A stretch of DNA of 64,000 bases from Dromiciops gliroides (taxonomy: Eukaryota > Chordata > Mammalia > Microbiotheria > Microbiotheriidae): assembly GCF_019393635.1 (NCBI RefSeq), contig NC_057864.1, forward strand, positions 448,440,322 to 448,504,321. The letters are read 5' to 3'. Below the pieces are notes generated by a model. It did no database searches. It was not told the origin of the DNA and saw only the letters and a program-made list of their open reading frames with translations. The position numbers and the translations under genes are program-made. Of the stretch, positions 47,301 through 56,297 are shown in pieces (position 1 is the stretch's first letter; every line of letters begins with the position of its first letter).

Positions 47301-50300
47301 ATTGGAAAGGCTTCTAGGTTATCCCCATTACAGATGATGCATGCTAATGGTTTTAGATAGATACTACTTATCATTTTAAGAAAAGCCCCATTTATGTCTA
47401 TGTTCTCTAATGTTTTTAAAGGGAATGAGTGTTGTATTTTGTCAAAAGCTTTTTCTGAATCTATTAAGATAATCACAGGACTTTTGTTGGTTTTGTTATT
47501 GATATGGTCAATTAAGCTGATAGCCTTCCTAATATTGAACCAATTTTCCATTCCTGGAACAAATCTCTCCTGGTCATAGTCTTTGGGAGAGCTGGTGATC
47601 AGAAACTAAATAGATTTTTGAAGAGAAACAAGGTGAAAGGAGAGAGAAAAAAAGACATGTAGGGGTAAAAGTGGGATGGAAGGAATACACAATTAGCAAT
47701 CATAACTGTGAATGTGAATAGAATTAACTCATCCATAAAGCGGGATAGCAGAGTGGATTAAAAACCAGATTCTTAATATGTTTGAAGCACACACACACAA
47801 TCATATCTCAAATGGTATAGCATCCAAATTCTTTTTTTTTTTTTTTGGCGGGGCAATGAGGGTTAGGTGACTTGCCCAGGGTCACACAGCTGGTAAGTGT
47901 TAAGTGTCTGAGGTCGGATTTGAACTCAGGTCCTCCTGAATCCAGGACTGGTGCTTTATCCACTGTGCCACCTAGCTGCCCCCAGCATCCAAATTCTTAA
48001 AGGAAAAGTTAAATGGATTACAGGAGGAAATAATAAAACTATACTAGTGGGAAACCTCAACTTTCCTCTCTCAGAACTAGATAATTCTAACCAAAAAATA
48101 AATAGCTTTAGAAAAGTTAGATATGATAGACTTCTGGCGAAAACTAGATTAGAATAGAAAGAAATATACATTTTTCTCAAAGGTATATGGCTCCTACACA
48201 AAAATTGACCTTTTATTAGGGCATGAAAACCTCACAATCAAATGCCCGAAAGCAGAAATATTAAATGCATCCTTTTCAGATAATAATGCAATAAAAATAC
48301 ATTCAATAAAGGGTCATGGAAACAGATTAAAAATGAATTGGAAATTAAACAATCTAATCCTAAAGAATGACAGGGTCAAAGAACAAATCATAGAAACAAT
48401 TAATAATTTAATTAAAGAGATAACAACAATGAGACATTCTAAAATTTATGAGATGTAGCTAAAGCAGTGCTGAGAGGAAAGTTTATATCTAAACACATCC
48501 AAATAGTTTATATAGTATCAGAATTAGTTGTTCTTTAAATGTTTGGTAGAATCCACTTGTGAATCCATCTGGCCTTGGGGATTTCTTCTTAGGGAGCTCA
48601 TTTATGGTTTGTTCAATTTCTTTTTCTAAGACAGGGTTATTTATGTATCCTATTTCCTCTTCTGTTAATCTGGGCAATTTATATTTTTATAAATATTCAT
48701 TTCACTTGGATTGTTAGATTTATTGCCATATAAGTGAGCAAAATTGTTCCTAATAATTATTTTAATTTCCTCTTCTTTTGTGGTGATTTGCCCTTTTCCT
48801 TTTTGATGCTCGTAATTACTTTTTAAAACAGCTCCTAGTTTTATTTGTTAGTTCAATAGTTTTTACTTTCAATTTTATTAATATCGCCTTTGATTTTTCA
48901 GGATTTCCAATTTGGTGTTTAATTGGAGATTTTTAATTTTTTTTTTAGTTTGTTGGGTTTTTTTTGGTTGCACATCCAGTTCATTGATCTGCTTTCTCTA
49001 TCAACCCTCTTTTCTCTTATTACATTTCCCTCCTACTTTCCTGTAGGGCAAGAAAGATTTCTATTCCCAACTTAATGTGTATGTTATTTCCAATTTGAGC
49101 CAATTCTAATAAAAGGTTCAATTGCCTGCCACCACCCCTAATCTTCCCCTCCACTGTAAAAGCTTCACCTCTTTTATGTGAGATAATTTTCCTCATTTAC
49201 CTCTCCCTTCCCCTATCTCCCAATGCATCCTTCTTTCTTATCCCTTTATTTTATTTTTTCAAAACCATCCCATCATAGTCAGCTCATCCCATGCCCTTTT
49301 TCTATGTATATTCTTACTAACTGCCCTAATAATGATAAAGTTCTTAAGAGTTACAAGTATTATATTCTAGTGTAGGAATGTAAACATTTTAACCTTATTG
49401 AATTCCTTATGATTTCTCTTTGCTGTTTATCTTTTTATGCTTCTCTTGAGTCTGGTATTTCAAAGTCAAGTTTTCTATTTAGCCCAACAAGCACCCCATA
49501 GGACAAACCTTTCATTCCAACCTCTAAGTTATCTTGAGCTGGACAATTGTTTCACCCTGACTTTTTGTTGATTCTGCCGCTCTAGAATTCAATTTGAGAC
49601 ATTATTTTAAAGTTGTTTAGAGGGAATTTTGGAGAACTCAGGTGAGTACCTGTCTTTATTCCATCATCTTGGCCCTGCCCTTTGGAAGAAATTTTAAAAG
49701 TCATCTAGCCCCACCCATCTATCCCTTGATCAATATGGTAACATTGACAACCTAATAATAATAATAGTACCTACTATGTGCCAGGTGCTATGCAAAATAA
49801 TTTTTAAATATTATCTCCTTTGTTCCTCACAACAACACTGGTAGGTAAGTGCTATTATTATCTCCACTTTACAGATTAGGAAACTTAGGCAGACAGTGGT
49901 TACATGACTTGCCAAGAGTCACATAGTAAGTATCTAAGGTTGGATTTGAATTCAGGTCTTCCTGACTCCAAGCCCAGCACTCTAACCACTGCACCACCTA
50001 GCTAGTAACTATTGGTCACCCTGACTCTTTTTGAATGCCTTCAGTGACAGGGGGCTTACTACCTCTGGAAACAGTCCATTCCATTTTCAGACAGTTCTAA
50101 TTATTAGGAATCTCATCCTTATTCAGAATGGAAATCTGCTTTCCTATAGCTTTTATCCATTAGTCCCAGTTCTGACCTCCTGGCCTACAGCACAGAGATC
50201 TAGTGTCTTTTCTACAGGATAGCCCTTCCAATACTAGGAAAAGGTGATTATGTCTTCATTATGTGTTCTCTTCTCTGGGCTAACCCTCTTTAGTCCCTTT

Positions 50301-51192
50301 AACCTTCAGTTATGACTGTCAGTTTTCTTCCTCCACTCTGTTCAAAAGAACAGGACTAAGGATTGAAGGATGGTGAACCATAGAAATCTCCCTGCCACAT
50401 ACATAGAAAGAAATCTTCTGTAAACTTAGTGTTTGGAGGGAAAATCACTGTGAACCTTATATCCATTCAAACAATAGAACAAAACTTATTTATTTAAATA
50501 CTAAGCTTCAGTCTAGAAAACTTGTGGTCACTTCCTCAGAGTTCATAGTCATTGTATACCCTAGTCAGGATGTACAGTTGCCTCCTGCATTCCTGAAAAG
50601 ACTGAGCCACAACTAAAAGCCAACAAGGAGGGGCAGCTAGGTGGCACAGTGGAAAAAGCACCAGCCCTGGATTCAGGAGTACCTGAGTTCAAATCCAGTC
50701 TCAGACATTTGACACTTACTAGCTGTGTGACCCTGGGCAAGTCACTTAACCCTCATTGCCCCACCAAATAAATAAACAAACAAATAAATAAGTAAATGAA
50801 TGAATAAGTAAATAAATAAATAAATGCATGAGTGGATAAATGAGTGAATAGATAGATAAATGAATAAATAAATAGATGAATGAATGAATAAATGAATACA
50901 TAAACAACAAATAAACAGACATACAAATGGGTAGATAGGTAAATAAATAAATAAGTTAGTGCTTCAAACATACTTGAAACAGCTTGCCCTTTCAAATAGG
51001 TTGGACATTCCCCGCTAACTGACCAGGATAATATGTATGAGTCAACCCAGGTTGGTTTCTGTACAAATTGACATAGACCCCTGATAAACTAATTAAAAGG
51101 AGTCCAGAGGAGTATGGCTGTGTTTTATCATTTTAGGTTGCCGGTCAATTTCGGAGATCAAGCAGGACTTGGTACAATTCTCCAGGCTATAA
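32949..51192 (+). CDS. HAO2: 2-hydroxyacid oxidase 2, complete, 7 coding exons
   Basis: Peroxisomal FMN-dependent (S)-2-hydroxy acid oxidase of the glycolate oxidase family; it oxidises medium- and long-chain 2-hydroxy acids to 2-keto acids and makes H2O2. Coding exons are 32949-33079, 33224-33375, 37503-37786, 38985-39200, 41194-41352, 43925-43994 and 51137-51192. They total 1068 nt, a 355-residue protein (human is 351), with matching phases at all six junctions and no internal stop. Visible residues by family comparison: Phe24, Q128-L-Y130, catalytic His250 in SNHGGRQLD with Arg253, Lys226 in ILKG, and the FMN-phosphate segment [18 protein letters not shown]. The protein ends QFSRL, a PTS1 signal. 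The start is Met at 32949 ([18 protein letters not shown]), collinear with human MSLVCLTDF. HAO1 is the alternative, but the SRL end, the N-terminus and the HSD3B neighbour favour HAO2. Confidence 0.95.
33224..33375 (+). CDS. HAO2: HAO2 coding exon 2
   Basis: Encodes [20 protein letters not shown] and onward to [18 protein letters not shown] (residues 45-94, split codons at both ends). The acceptor is TGTGCCTCACAG| and the donor AAAG|GTACTG, phase 1. The exon lies only 144 bp after exon 1. The segment forms the early strands of the TIM barrel and part of the FMN site (PTGFH). Confidence 0.93.
33540..34300. mobile_element. CR1/L3-type LINE 3' end with MIR inserted
   Basis: 'GTCTCTTCTTGAAGATTTC' then 'CTTGAAGATAGCTACCGAG' and 'GTTACCCTCCTCTGAATACTC' are typical CR1/L3 3' text. 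A MIR-like SINE at 33845-34080 splits it. In HAO2 intron 2. Confidence 0.6.
34464..34615 (+). mobile_element. WSINE-like SINE
   Basis: The target duplication GAACTACTGCTTTC lies at 34450-34463 and 34616-34629. In HAO2 intron 2. Confidence 0.95.
34880..35240 (-). mobile_element. MIR-like SINE followed by (GA)n
   Basis: 'AAGCATTTATTGCATGCC' to 'CACTGAGCCACCTAGCT', then a GACA/GA array at 35137-35238. Confidence 0.7.
35395..35535. repeat. AT-rich low-complexity tract
   Basis: Repeated TTATTATT / AAATTAAAT words, partly self-complementary. Confidence 0.85.
35536..36400. other. HAO2 intron 2, nothing recognised
   Basis: No exon or clear repeat recognised. Confidence 0.35.
36417..36695 (+). mobile_element. 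Dimeric WSINE-like insertion
   Basis: A full copy (36419 to about 36578) is followed by a 5'-truncated copy starting at GGAACTGAGTTCAAATCC (about 36594-36695). Both lie between one target duplication, AAACTAGGTCAG, at 36405-36416 and 36696-36707. Confidence 0.88.
36766..36932 (+). mobile_element. Non-autonomous hAT MITE with perfect 8-bp target duplication
   Basis: 167 bp with imperfect terminal inverted repeats: CAGTGGTATCAAAC at the left; the reverse complement of the right end begins CAGAGGCATCAACA. CCTTAGGT is duplicated at 36758-36765 and 36933-36940, the 8-bp length typical of hAT. It has no transposase. A related copy is at 2798-2957. In HAO2 intron 2. Confidence 0.88.
37248..37407 (-). 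mobile_element. WSINE-like SINE 95 bp before HAO2 exon 3
   Basis: The target duplication GAGACTTAACTCT lies at 37235-37247 and 37408-37420. The tail reads (TTTTTG)n. Confidence 0.95.
37503..37786 (+). CDS. HAO2: HAO2 coding exon 3
   Basis: Encodes residues 95-189: [18 protein letters not shown], then [12 protein letters not shown] with the conserved Gln128 and Tyr130, then [20 protein letters not shown] and a variable loop ending HVAIE. The acceptor is TCTCTTGTAG| and the donor GAG|GTATGG, phase 0. GNRL-D-RNRF-LP resembles HAO1 more than human HAO2 (GNRRHDIRNQL). Confidence 0.94.
37996..38160 (+). mobile_element. WSINE-like SINE
   Basis: GGGGCAGCTAGGTGGCACAG to ATTGCCTCATCCCCCACC. The flanks AGTCCATACTTT and GTGTCCATGCTTT are a possible imperfect target duplication. 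In HAO2 intron 3. Confidence 0.88.
38285..38810 (+). mobile_element. Old L2-type interspersed repeat
   Basis: 'GAATTTATTAAGCACTTACA', 'GGAGAAGCTTGCAGTTTAAT', 'GGGGGAGACAACATGCAAAC', 'GCGTTCCAGGCATTGGGG' are standard text of a common marsupial repeat. In HAO2 intron 3. Confidence 0.6.
38985..39200 (+). CDS. HAO2: HAO2 coding exon 4 (catalytic His)
   Basis: Encodes residues 190-261: [38 protein letters not shown], then [18 protein letters not shown]. It carries Lys226 and the catalytic His250/Arg253 pair. The acceptor is CCCTCTATCCAG| and the donor ACA|GTAAGT (near consensus), phase 0 at both ends. Confidence 0.95.
39733..39876 (-). mobile_element. WSINE-like SINE
   Basis: TTGCTGGGCAATGAGAGTTA to CCACCTAGCTGCCCCTG, with a GTGTGG-rich tail. 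The flanks CAGGGCCAAAT and CAGGGCCACAT look like a target duplication. Confidence 0.88.
40112..40262 (+). mobile_element. WSINE-like SINE inside L1
   Basis: GGGGGCAGCTAGGTGGCGCA to GCCTCACC and an A tail. L1 text resumes after it. Confidence 0.9.
40823..40977 (+). mobile_element. WSINE-like SINE, first of a stacked pair
   Basis: Flanked by the target duplication AAGAAAGAATCAAG at 40809-40822 and 40978-40991; the latter also opens the next SINE. In HAO2 intron 4. Confidence 0.95.
40992..41145 (+). mobile_element. WSINE-like SINE, second of a stacked pair
   Basis: Flanked by AAGAAAGAATCAAG at 40978-40991 and 41146-41159. It ends 48 bp before HAO2 exon 5. Confidence 0.95.
41194..41352 (+). CDS. 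HAO2: HAO2 coding exon 5 (FMN phosphate site)
   Basis: Encodes residues 262-314: [53 protein letters not shown]. The acceptor is CTCTTCTTTTCAG| and the donor AAG|GTGAGG, phase 0. Only 34 bp separate the last target-duplication copy of two stacked SINEs (40809-41159) from the exon start, so the branch site must lie in that short gap or in SINE-derived sequence. Confidence 0.96.
41440..42010 (-). mobile_element. MIR/THER1-type SINE fragments
   Basis: Two pieces (about 41440-41610 and 41860-42010) carry 'GCTAGTAGGTGACAGAGC', 'GATAAGGAAACAGTTC' and 'GAACCCAGGTCTTTGGACTC'-type text. Strand by analogy. Confidence 0.45.
42100..42665 (+). mobile_element. Old L2-type interspersed repeat
   Basis: 'AACATTAAGTGCTTACTATG', 'GATTTTATACTCAAGTGGG', 'AAGGGAGGAGTTGCATTTG' recall the repeat at 38285. 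In HAO2 intron 5. Confidence 0.45.
42690..43000 (+). mobile_element. L2 LINE 3' region
   Basis: 'CTACTTGGAATGTCTTCTCC', 'GACCAGCTCAGGGTTCATTT' and 'CCAAGAAGCCTTCCCCGAC' are typical L2 3' text. Confidence 0.65.
43010..43900. other. HAO2 intron 5, nothing recognised
   Basis: A 130-codon minus-strand open frame (43089-43481) has no recognisable family and lies in the intron; judged chance. Confidence 0.35.
43925..43994 (+). CDS. HAO2: HAO2 coding exon 6
   Basis: A 70-bp exon encoding [20 protein letters not shown] then SLT and one base of Gly338; it matches human GEHGVKEVLNILTNEFHTSM then ALTG. The acceptor is TTTGGCAATAG| and the donor ACAG|GTAAAA, phase 1. Confidence 0.93.
44208..44383 (+). 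mobile_element. WSINE-like SINE with (CA)n tail
   Basis: The body ends ...CCCCAATTGC and passes straight into (CA)n (about 44341-44383) with no A tail. The target duplication AATTGAAACACAG lies at 44195-44207 and 44384-44396, so the microsatellite is inside the insertion. Confidence 0.95.
44495..44640 (-). mobile_element. WSINE-like SINE
   Basis: CAAGGGCAATGAGGGTTAAG to CCACCTAGCTGCCCCTGG. In HAO2 intron 6. Confidence 0.9.
44668..44961 (+). mobile_element. Two tandem WSINE-like SINEs
   Basis: Copies at 44668-44808 and 44809-44961; the second begins directly after the A tail of the first. AGAAGCATTCAA before and AGAAGCATTTGA after look like one shared, slightly decayed target duplication. 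Confidence 0.88.
45170..47610 (-). mobile_element. L1, minus strand, reverse transcriptase to 3' end
   Basis: On the minus strand, frames read [40 protein letters not shown] (47297-47551) and [20 protein letters not shown] (46046-46261), matching L1 ORF2. The 3' end is near 45170. A SINE at 46808-46953 interrupts it. In HAO2 intron 6; broken by stops. Confidence 0.9.
46808..46953 (-). mobile_element. WSINE-like SINE inside L1
   Basis: The target duplication TGTGTGCAGTTATTTT lies at 46792-46807 and 46954-46969. Confidence 0.95.
47620..48505 (+). mobile_element. L1 ORF2 N-terminal part, plus strand, inverted relative to its neighbours
   Basis: Text on the + strand corresponds to the start of ORF2 ([13 protein letters not shown]) and the late endonuclease region ([18 protein letters not shown], then [14 protein letters not shown]-like text). 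It has a large internal deletion and many stops. The L1 pieces on both sides are on the minus strand. A SINE at 47834-47983 lies inside. Confidence 0.75.
47834..47983 (-). mobile_element. WSINE-like SINE inside L1
   Basis: The target duplication AGCATCCAAATTCTT lies at 47819-47833 and 47984-47998. Confidence 0.95.
48506..49010 (-). mobile_element. L1 ORF2 middle part, minus strand
   Basis: [40 protein letters not shown] and [18 protein letters not shown] on the minus strand match L1 ORF2 just upstream of the reverse transcriptase. Confidence 0.85.
49011..49690. other. HAO2 intron 6, nothing recognised
   Basis: Pyrimidine-rich text ('CCTCCACTGTAAAAGC', 'CATCATCTTGGCCCTGCCC') may be the 5' end of an L1, but this is not supported by coding text. 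Confidence 0.3.
49690..50330. mobile_element. CR1/L3-type LINE 3' end with MIR inserted
   Basis: 'TGACAGGGGGCTTACTACC', 'GACAGTTCTAATTATTAGG' and 'GATTATGTCTTCATTATG' belong to the family seen at 33540 and 55985. A MIR-like SINE occupies about 49750-50010 (minus). Confidence 0.6.
50633..50957 (+). mobile_element. WSINE-like SINE with long AAAT/AATG tail
   Basis: The body (50633 to about 50766) passes into an imperfect (AAAT/AATG/GATA)n array of about 190 bp. In HAO2 intron 6, ending 180 bp before the last exon. Confidence 0.9.
51137..51192 (+). CDS. HAO2: HAO2 last coding exon with SRL stop
   Basis: Follows the acceptor CATTTTAG| after a 7.1 kb intron. It completes Gly338 and encodes [17 protein letters not shown] then TAA, against human CRSVAEINRNLVQFSRL. 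The final SRL is a peroxisomal targeting signal type 1. The 3'UTR follows and includes a (CA)n tract at 51274-51306. Confidence 0.95.
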
Positions 51193-51273
51193 GAAGTGAC
51201 CTTTCAAAGGGGATTTGAGGACTGGATGCATCAAGTGACCATATGGACACCCCCACCCCCACCCCCTGCTTAC

Positions 51274-51312
<39 letters not shown>

Positions 51313-51570
51313 TGACACCTGGATAAAGGAAACAGCTCAACAGGGCAACTGTGTCATCAAACCGGATTCTAGGATCATTGATAACTGGAATTCTGATGCC
51401 ATCCTGTTATCAATACAACTGATTGGTTTCCTCCTTCTTTGTCAAGGAGTGGCTGACTTTCTCCCTCATCTCCCTGGCTCTGCCGGCACATTTTGTGCCC
51501 AGAGGCCAGACTGGATAACTTGGGCATCCCAATGAGAATGAAGAATATTTGCAGCAATAAACAACATAGT
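51193..51570 (+). promoter_or_regulatory. HAO2: Probable HAO2 3'UTR with AATAAA at 51556
   Basis: The first AATAAA after the HAO2 stop is at 51556-51561, which would give a 3'UTR of about 380 nt. The end is inferred from the hexamer only. The (CA)n at 51274-51306 would be in the mRNA. Confidence 0.35.
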
Positions 51571-52330
51571 GCTCACTTTGGAAGGGGCAGAGAAGGACAG
51601 CAGCACTGATTCAGTGGTCATAGAGCCCCCAAATTCCAAGGATCCAATCGCTTCCTTCAATGTATGAGGACTATTCTGACTGCATCAAAAAAACTAGAGG
51701 CCGGCTTCTGAGTGACTCTCCAAAAGACCTTCACTGATACAGACATCACAGTTTGTCTCTTTCCAGGCCTCAATTCATTGTCTAGTGATAGACTATATTA
51801 AAGATCTTGGCCTCTCTTCTAAACATAAGGAAAACATTGAGCAAAGATGTATTATTTAAAAACAGCTTGGTCCAACATTGGTTGTTATTGTTTGAGAGAG
51901 TAGAGGAAAACACAATAATATAGATAAGAAAACAGATATCTTGAGTATAATTGTAAAAACAAGTTTCTCTTTTCACATCACCTTTCTCCCCTCCTTCTCC
52001 ATAAACCAGAGCCACCCTTGCTACTCCTGCTGGTACTTTCTGGCCATAGAGTCAAGGCCAGTTGATTTCCTATCTTCCATGTTATACTTAATGTAAAGTT
52101 GCTATCTAGCTATACTGTCTAAAATATCTAATGAGTGGTCGCCAATAAATTAGAAGCTTTAGCAACAGTTTTAGACTTTTAAGAATTTATTAAGGAGCAT
52201 AAGAATTTGTTGAAGAGAGAATACCTACATCTATCTATCTCAGGGAGCCAGCATTTTTGCTCCACTCTCCACAAGAGTCCTGATGAAAGACAATGAGAGA
52301 GCAAGCCTTCATCCCACAAGCCTCCTCTGA
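51571..52330. other. HAO2-HSD3B intergenic, nothing recognised
   Basis: No gene or clear repeat recognised. Confidence 0.35.
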
Positions 52331-52344
52331 AACTGGGAACATCC

Positions 52345-52346
<2 letters not shown>

Positions 52347-52401
<55 letters not shown>
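52347..52401. repeat. (CA)n microsatellite
   Basis: About 27 CA units. Confidence 0.98.
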
Positions 52402-52403
<2 letters not shown>

Positions 52404-52569
52404 CCAAGCTAATTGGCTGATAGCTTTGATAGACAGTACCCACGAGCAAACATCATTTCCTGACGCCAAGGAACTGACCTTCTAAGTCTCATGGCTTGCC
52501 TTCAGACGCCTTCTCCTCATGGCGGAGCTTTCCTACAGTAACTCTCCAGCAGGTGGCATCACTCCTGTT

Positions 52570-52890
52570 GTTATGTTAATGCTTTGTGACCATGGGCAGA
52601 TCACTTAACTTCTGTGGTTTTCAGTTTGTTCACATATAAAATCACAATAAGAAGATGTATCATGGGGCAGCTAGGTGGTACAGTGGATAAAGCACTGTCC
52701 CTGGATTCAGGAGGACCTGAGTTCAAATCCAGCATCAGACACTTGACATTTACTAGCTGTGTGACTCTGGGCAAGTCACTTAACCTTCATTGCCCTGAAA
52801 AAAAAAATAAAAGATGTATCATACCTACTCTACAGGGATGTTATAAAGCTCAAAAGAGGTCATGTTTGTGAAGTGCTTCATAAACTTGAA
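52570..52890 (+). mobile_element. MIR-like SINE split by a WSINE-like SINE
   Basis: MIR text 'GGGCAGATCACTTAAC' and 'ACCTACTCTACAGGGATG' flank a SINE at 52664-52810, whose target duplication AAGATGTATCAT is at 52652-52663 and 52811-52822. Confidence 0.85.
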
Positions 52891-53019
52891 AGCCCCCCTG
52901 CCCCCATCAATGGGCTCTTACCCTGCTCTTAAAGGAGGGGAGAAGACAGGAGAGGGAAGGTGGAAGGGAAGAACCATGTAGGACATCTAGGAGATAATCT
53001 TACTCCCTTAAAAAAACTG

Positions 53020-53900
53020 TCTTAGTGACCTTGAGAAAGTCACTTAATGTACATTTTCTTATCTGTAAAATAAAGAGGTAAGACCCAATGATCAGTAAGA
53101 TGTAGCCCAGCTCAATGATCCTATAAAAATAAAAATTCACCATCATATAATACTTAAAGATTTACAAAGCACTCCCCTCCATACTATTACTTCACCTGTA
53201 AAGGGAATTAAAGAGGAAGGGGACATAGGGTGAGTGGTAGTGTGGTGTTTATTAAGTAGACAGTGCAAGTATTATTTTCCTCACTTAGAGATGTAGAAAC
53301 TGGTTTAGAGAGAAATAACTTGTTAATGGACTCAATTCCTTTAAGTGTCACAGCTACTATTTCCACCATACTTTGGGTCAGGGTAGTTTTTTATAATTCT
53401 AATGGGAAGGACTTAAAGCTCTCCAAAAAAAATTGAAGACAACATGTCACTGCTTCTACTCTCACCCTATCCCCCTTTTTTGTTCTCCTTCCATTTCTAA
53501 GCCTTGCATACAGACCTTGGACTCATTCCTATCTTGCCTCTCCATGTCAATTAAACTTTCCAACCATATGTCAGAGATAAAATACGCCTTTCTCAGGGTC
53601 AGTGCATTCTCTGACATAAAAGAGCCTTGAAAATTTCTATCCAAGGCAAAGAACTTACTGTAATATCCTCTTTCCCCACTGTTTCATATATCAGAGTCCC
53701 CTGCATTCCATATATGGATAATTGGTGAACTCCCAATGAAAACATCTTGACTTTCCAAGTCCCATTAGTTATTACAGTGTGAAAATCATTCTGCAACCCA
53801 TTCTTAGGCTCTTCTTCACATCTGGGACCCTGACATCTGAAGGTAAGACTCAGTCTGAATCATCTCACAATAATCACTAGTAATAAGAGTAGCATAGGCC
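53020..53900. other. Intergenic, old MIR-like remnants only
   Basis: 'GACCTTGAGAAAGTCACTTA' at about 53028 and 'AGATGTAGAAACTGGTTTAG' near 53289 are MIR-like fragments. Nothing else recognised. Confidence 0.35.
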
Positions 53901-53944
53901 ATTACCCAATTCAATTAAGTGTAATTCCTAGAGCATTGGTTTAA

Positions 53945-54300
53945 AACACCTGCCACATTCAAAGCATTCAAAGCATTCTGTTAGGTAGTAAGACTAAAAT
54001 ACAACTGCCCCTGCCTTCAAGGAATTTACATTCTACTAGGGGATAAACTATAGATACAGAGAAGTGAATATAGGGCCATCTGAGGAGGGAGAGACCAATG
54101 ACAGCCAGGTGTCAGGATCAGGAAACCTTCACAGAGAAAGTGGTACCTGAGTGTAGCCATAAAAGAATTCTCTGCAAAGAGGCCATGAAGAAGGAAGGCA
54201 TCCCAAGTATGGAGGATGGTCCATGCAAAGACAAAAAGGTAGAAGACAGCCAGAAATTCAGGAAGGGAACCAGAAACAGAATTCAAAGGCAACGCAAGAT
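53945..54300 (+). mobile_element. Old L2-type interspersed repeat
   Basis: 'GCCTTCAAGGAATTTACATT' and 'GGAGGATGGTCCATGCAAAG' fit the repeat at 38285 and 42100. Family uncertain. Confidence 0.45.
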
Positions 54301-54319
54301 AATGAAAAGAATGATGATC

Positions 54320-54475
54320 TTCGATTCATGGGGTCAGAGATTTAGAGCTAGAAGGAACTTCAAGATTATCTAGTCCAACCACCTAATTTGCCCAAATTCA
54401 CACAAGCAGAAAGGCTCACAGTTGAGGTTTGAACCATTAAATTTCATACTCCTTCCACCACGCTGCATTGCCTCA
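54320..54475 (-). mobile_element. MIR/THER1-type SINE fragment
   Basis: 'GATTTAGAGCTAGAAGGAAC', 'ATCTAGTCCAACCACC', 'CACCACGCTGC'. Strand by analogy. Confidence 0.5.
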
Positions 54476-54710
54476 ACCGTTGGTGGAAATTCAGATCCCA
54501 CATAGTTACTCTTTGCTTATGTGATGCTGGGCAATCTCTTCCCTTCTCTAGGCTTTTGTATCCACGTTTGTAAAATATGGAAATTTGATAAGATGACCTT
54601 TAAGCTCACATTAAATTCAAAATCTATGATCCAAACGTTAATGTGGATAATTAGATAATTCCCTAACCAACTGAGGATCATAAATCACATGTAAAAGATG
54701 GAAGTAAGGG

Positions 54711-54857
54711 GGGGCAGCTAGGTGGCGCAGTGGATAAAGCACCGGCCCTGGATTCAGGAGTTCCTGAGTTCAAATCCAGCCTCAGACACTTGACACTTAC
54801 TAGCTGTGTGACCCTGGGCAAGTCACTTAACCCCATTGCCCCGTAAAAAAAAAAAAA
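54711..54857 (+). mobile_element. WSINE-like SINE
   Basis: The target duplication AAAAGATGGAAGTAAGGG lies at 54693-54710 and 54858-54875 (18 bp). Confidence 0.95.
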
Positions 54858-54879
54858 AAAAGATGGAAGTAAGGGCAAG

Positions 54880-55775
54880 TGGCAGAGGACAAATATCTGT
54901 GTGACCCAGTCCTGCAAAAATATTGGCAGAACCACTAAATAACAATAATTGACATTTATGGATTGATAATGAAGCATATCTTCCACCTCTTTGTGGAGAA
55001 GTGATAGATTTGAGGAGGGAATAAAACAAAGGTTTTCCCTTGTGGCCAATCAGTTGATCATTAAGCATTAAGCATTACAAGGAAGGGATTTTAATTGTAT
55101 GGGGGTAATTTAGTGGGTAGTTATATAAAGGCAAAAACTAAAAAAGAGAGAAATGAGTATCAATATAATATCAATAAACTCATAGAATGAAATAAAAAAT
55201 AAATGCAGAAGGGGACATAATTTGAGTAATTTTGTTACTACCTTGCATATATTTAATAGGCACATTAAAAAAAAAGGCTACCAAATAAATTCAGCATTTC
55301 CTATACAATCATACTATTTGTTCTTTTTCTTTGAAAATGTTTGTTTGTTGATAAAAGTTAAGTTCATAACTTTTTAAATTGGGGGGGAGAGGGTGAACAC
55401 AGAGAACAGGGAGTTTCTCATACTCTGGAGGGTGAACCTTTGATCTTTAGATGAGCATAGATTTATTGAGCTGTTTGTTGAAAAGGTATGACGAAATTGT
55501 CACTGAAAGGCTAACCTTGAAGAAAGGAGAAAGAGAAAACCATAGAGTCAATAAAAGAAATACTTTTTCAAAAAAAACAACCACCAAAAAAAAAAAAACA
55601 ACCCCTCACTTCAAGGTGAGGAGGAGGACCCAAGAGCTTAGCTGTCAGTGGAACACGAAGTTAGTCATCTGTCTGGGGATAAAAGACAACCAGCAAGCAT
55701 CCAGGCTTATTTAAAGGATTGCAAGATTCTGATCTGGAAGATATTGCCTTTTGACAGCTAGCAGGAGTTAGGGTA
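54880..55775. other. Upstream flank of HSD3B, no promoter identified
   Basis: A-rich text. The noncoding first exon of HSD3B is expected somewhere upstream of 56235 but could not be recognised. Confidence 0.3.
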
Positions 55776-55776
55776 G

Positions 55777-55778
<2 letters not shown>

Positions 55779-55839
<61 letters not shown>
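55779..55839. repeat. (GT)n microsatellite
   Basis: About 30 GT units, about 460 bp before the HSD3B start codon. Confidence 0.98.
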
Positions 55840-55841
<2 letters not shown>

Positions 55842-55984
55842 TTTTCCCTTATTTTTTCCCCTATTTCACTTCTGTTTCAGTTTCTAGTTTGGGGTGAGGC
55901 TACAGGTATTCTGGGAACAGATGCAAATGAAGGAATCAGATCAGACTTGGAATCCACAGACTTCAAACTGGAAGGGGCCTCTGA

Positions 55985-56210
55985 GGTCACCTAGTTCAAA
56001 CCTCAGTTGATGTAGAAAACCCTTTACCATGTGTGGCCATCCTGTCTTTGCTTGATGGCTTGTTAGTGAACGGGGACCTCACTCCTTATCGTTACTGCTC
56101 TATTCCAATTTGGGCCAGCTCTAACCATTTAAGAAGGTTTTCCCTTAGAGAAAGCCAAAAGTCTGACTCTGCAACTTTCAGATTTCCCACAGCCTCAATC
56201 CAGTCGTCCC
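55985..56210. mobile_element. CR1/L3-type LINE 3' remnant
   Basis: 'AGGTCACCTAGTTCAAACC', 'GGACCTCACTCCTTATCG' and 'TTCCCTTAGAGAAAGCC'; it ends just before the HSD3B exon. Confidence 0.55.
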
Positions 56211-56297
56211 ACTGAAATCGGACCAGGTCCCCAGGGCTGGTCCCAAGTTCTCTATGTTTCCACCGGCAGGAGTTTTCGGTCAGAGTCTCTTGGAACT

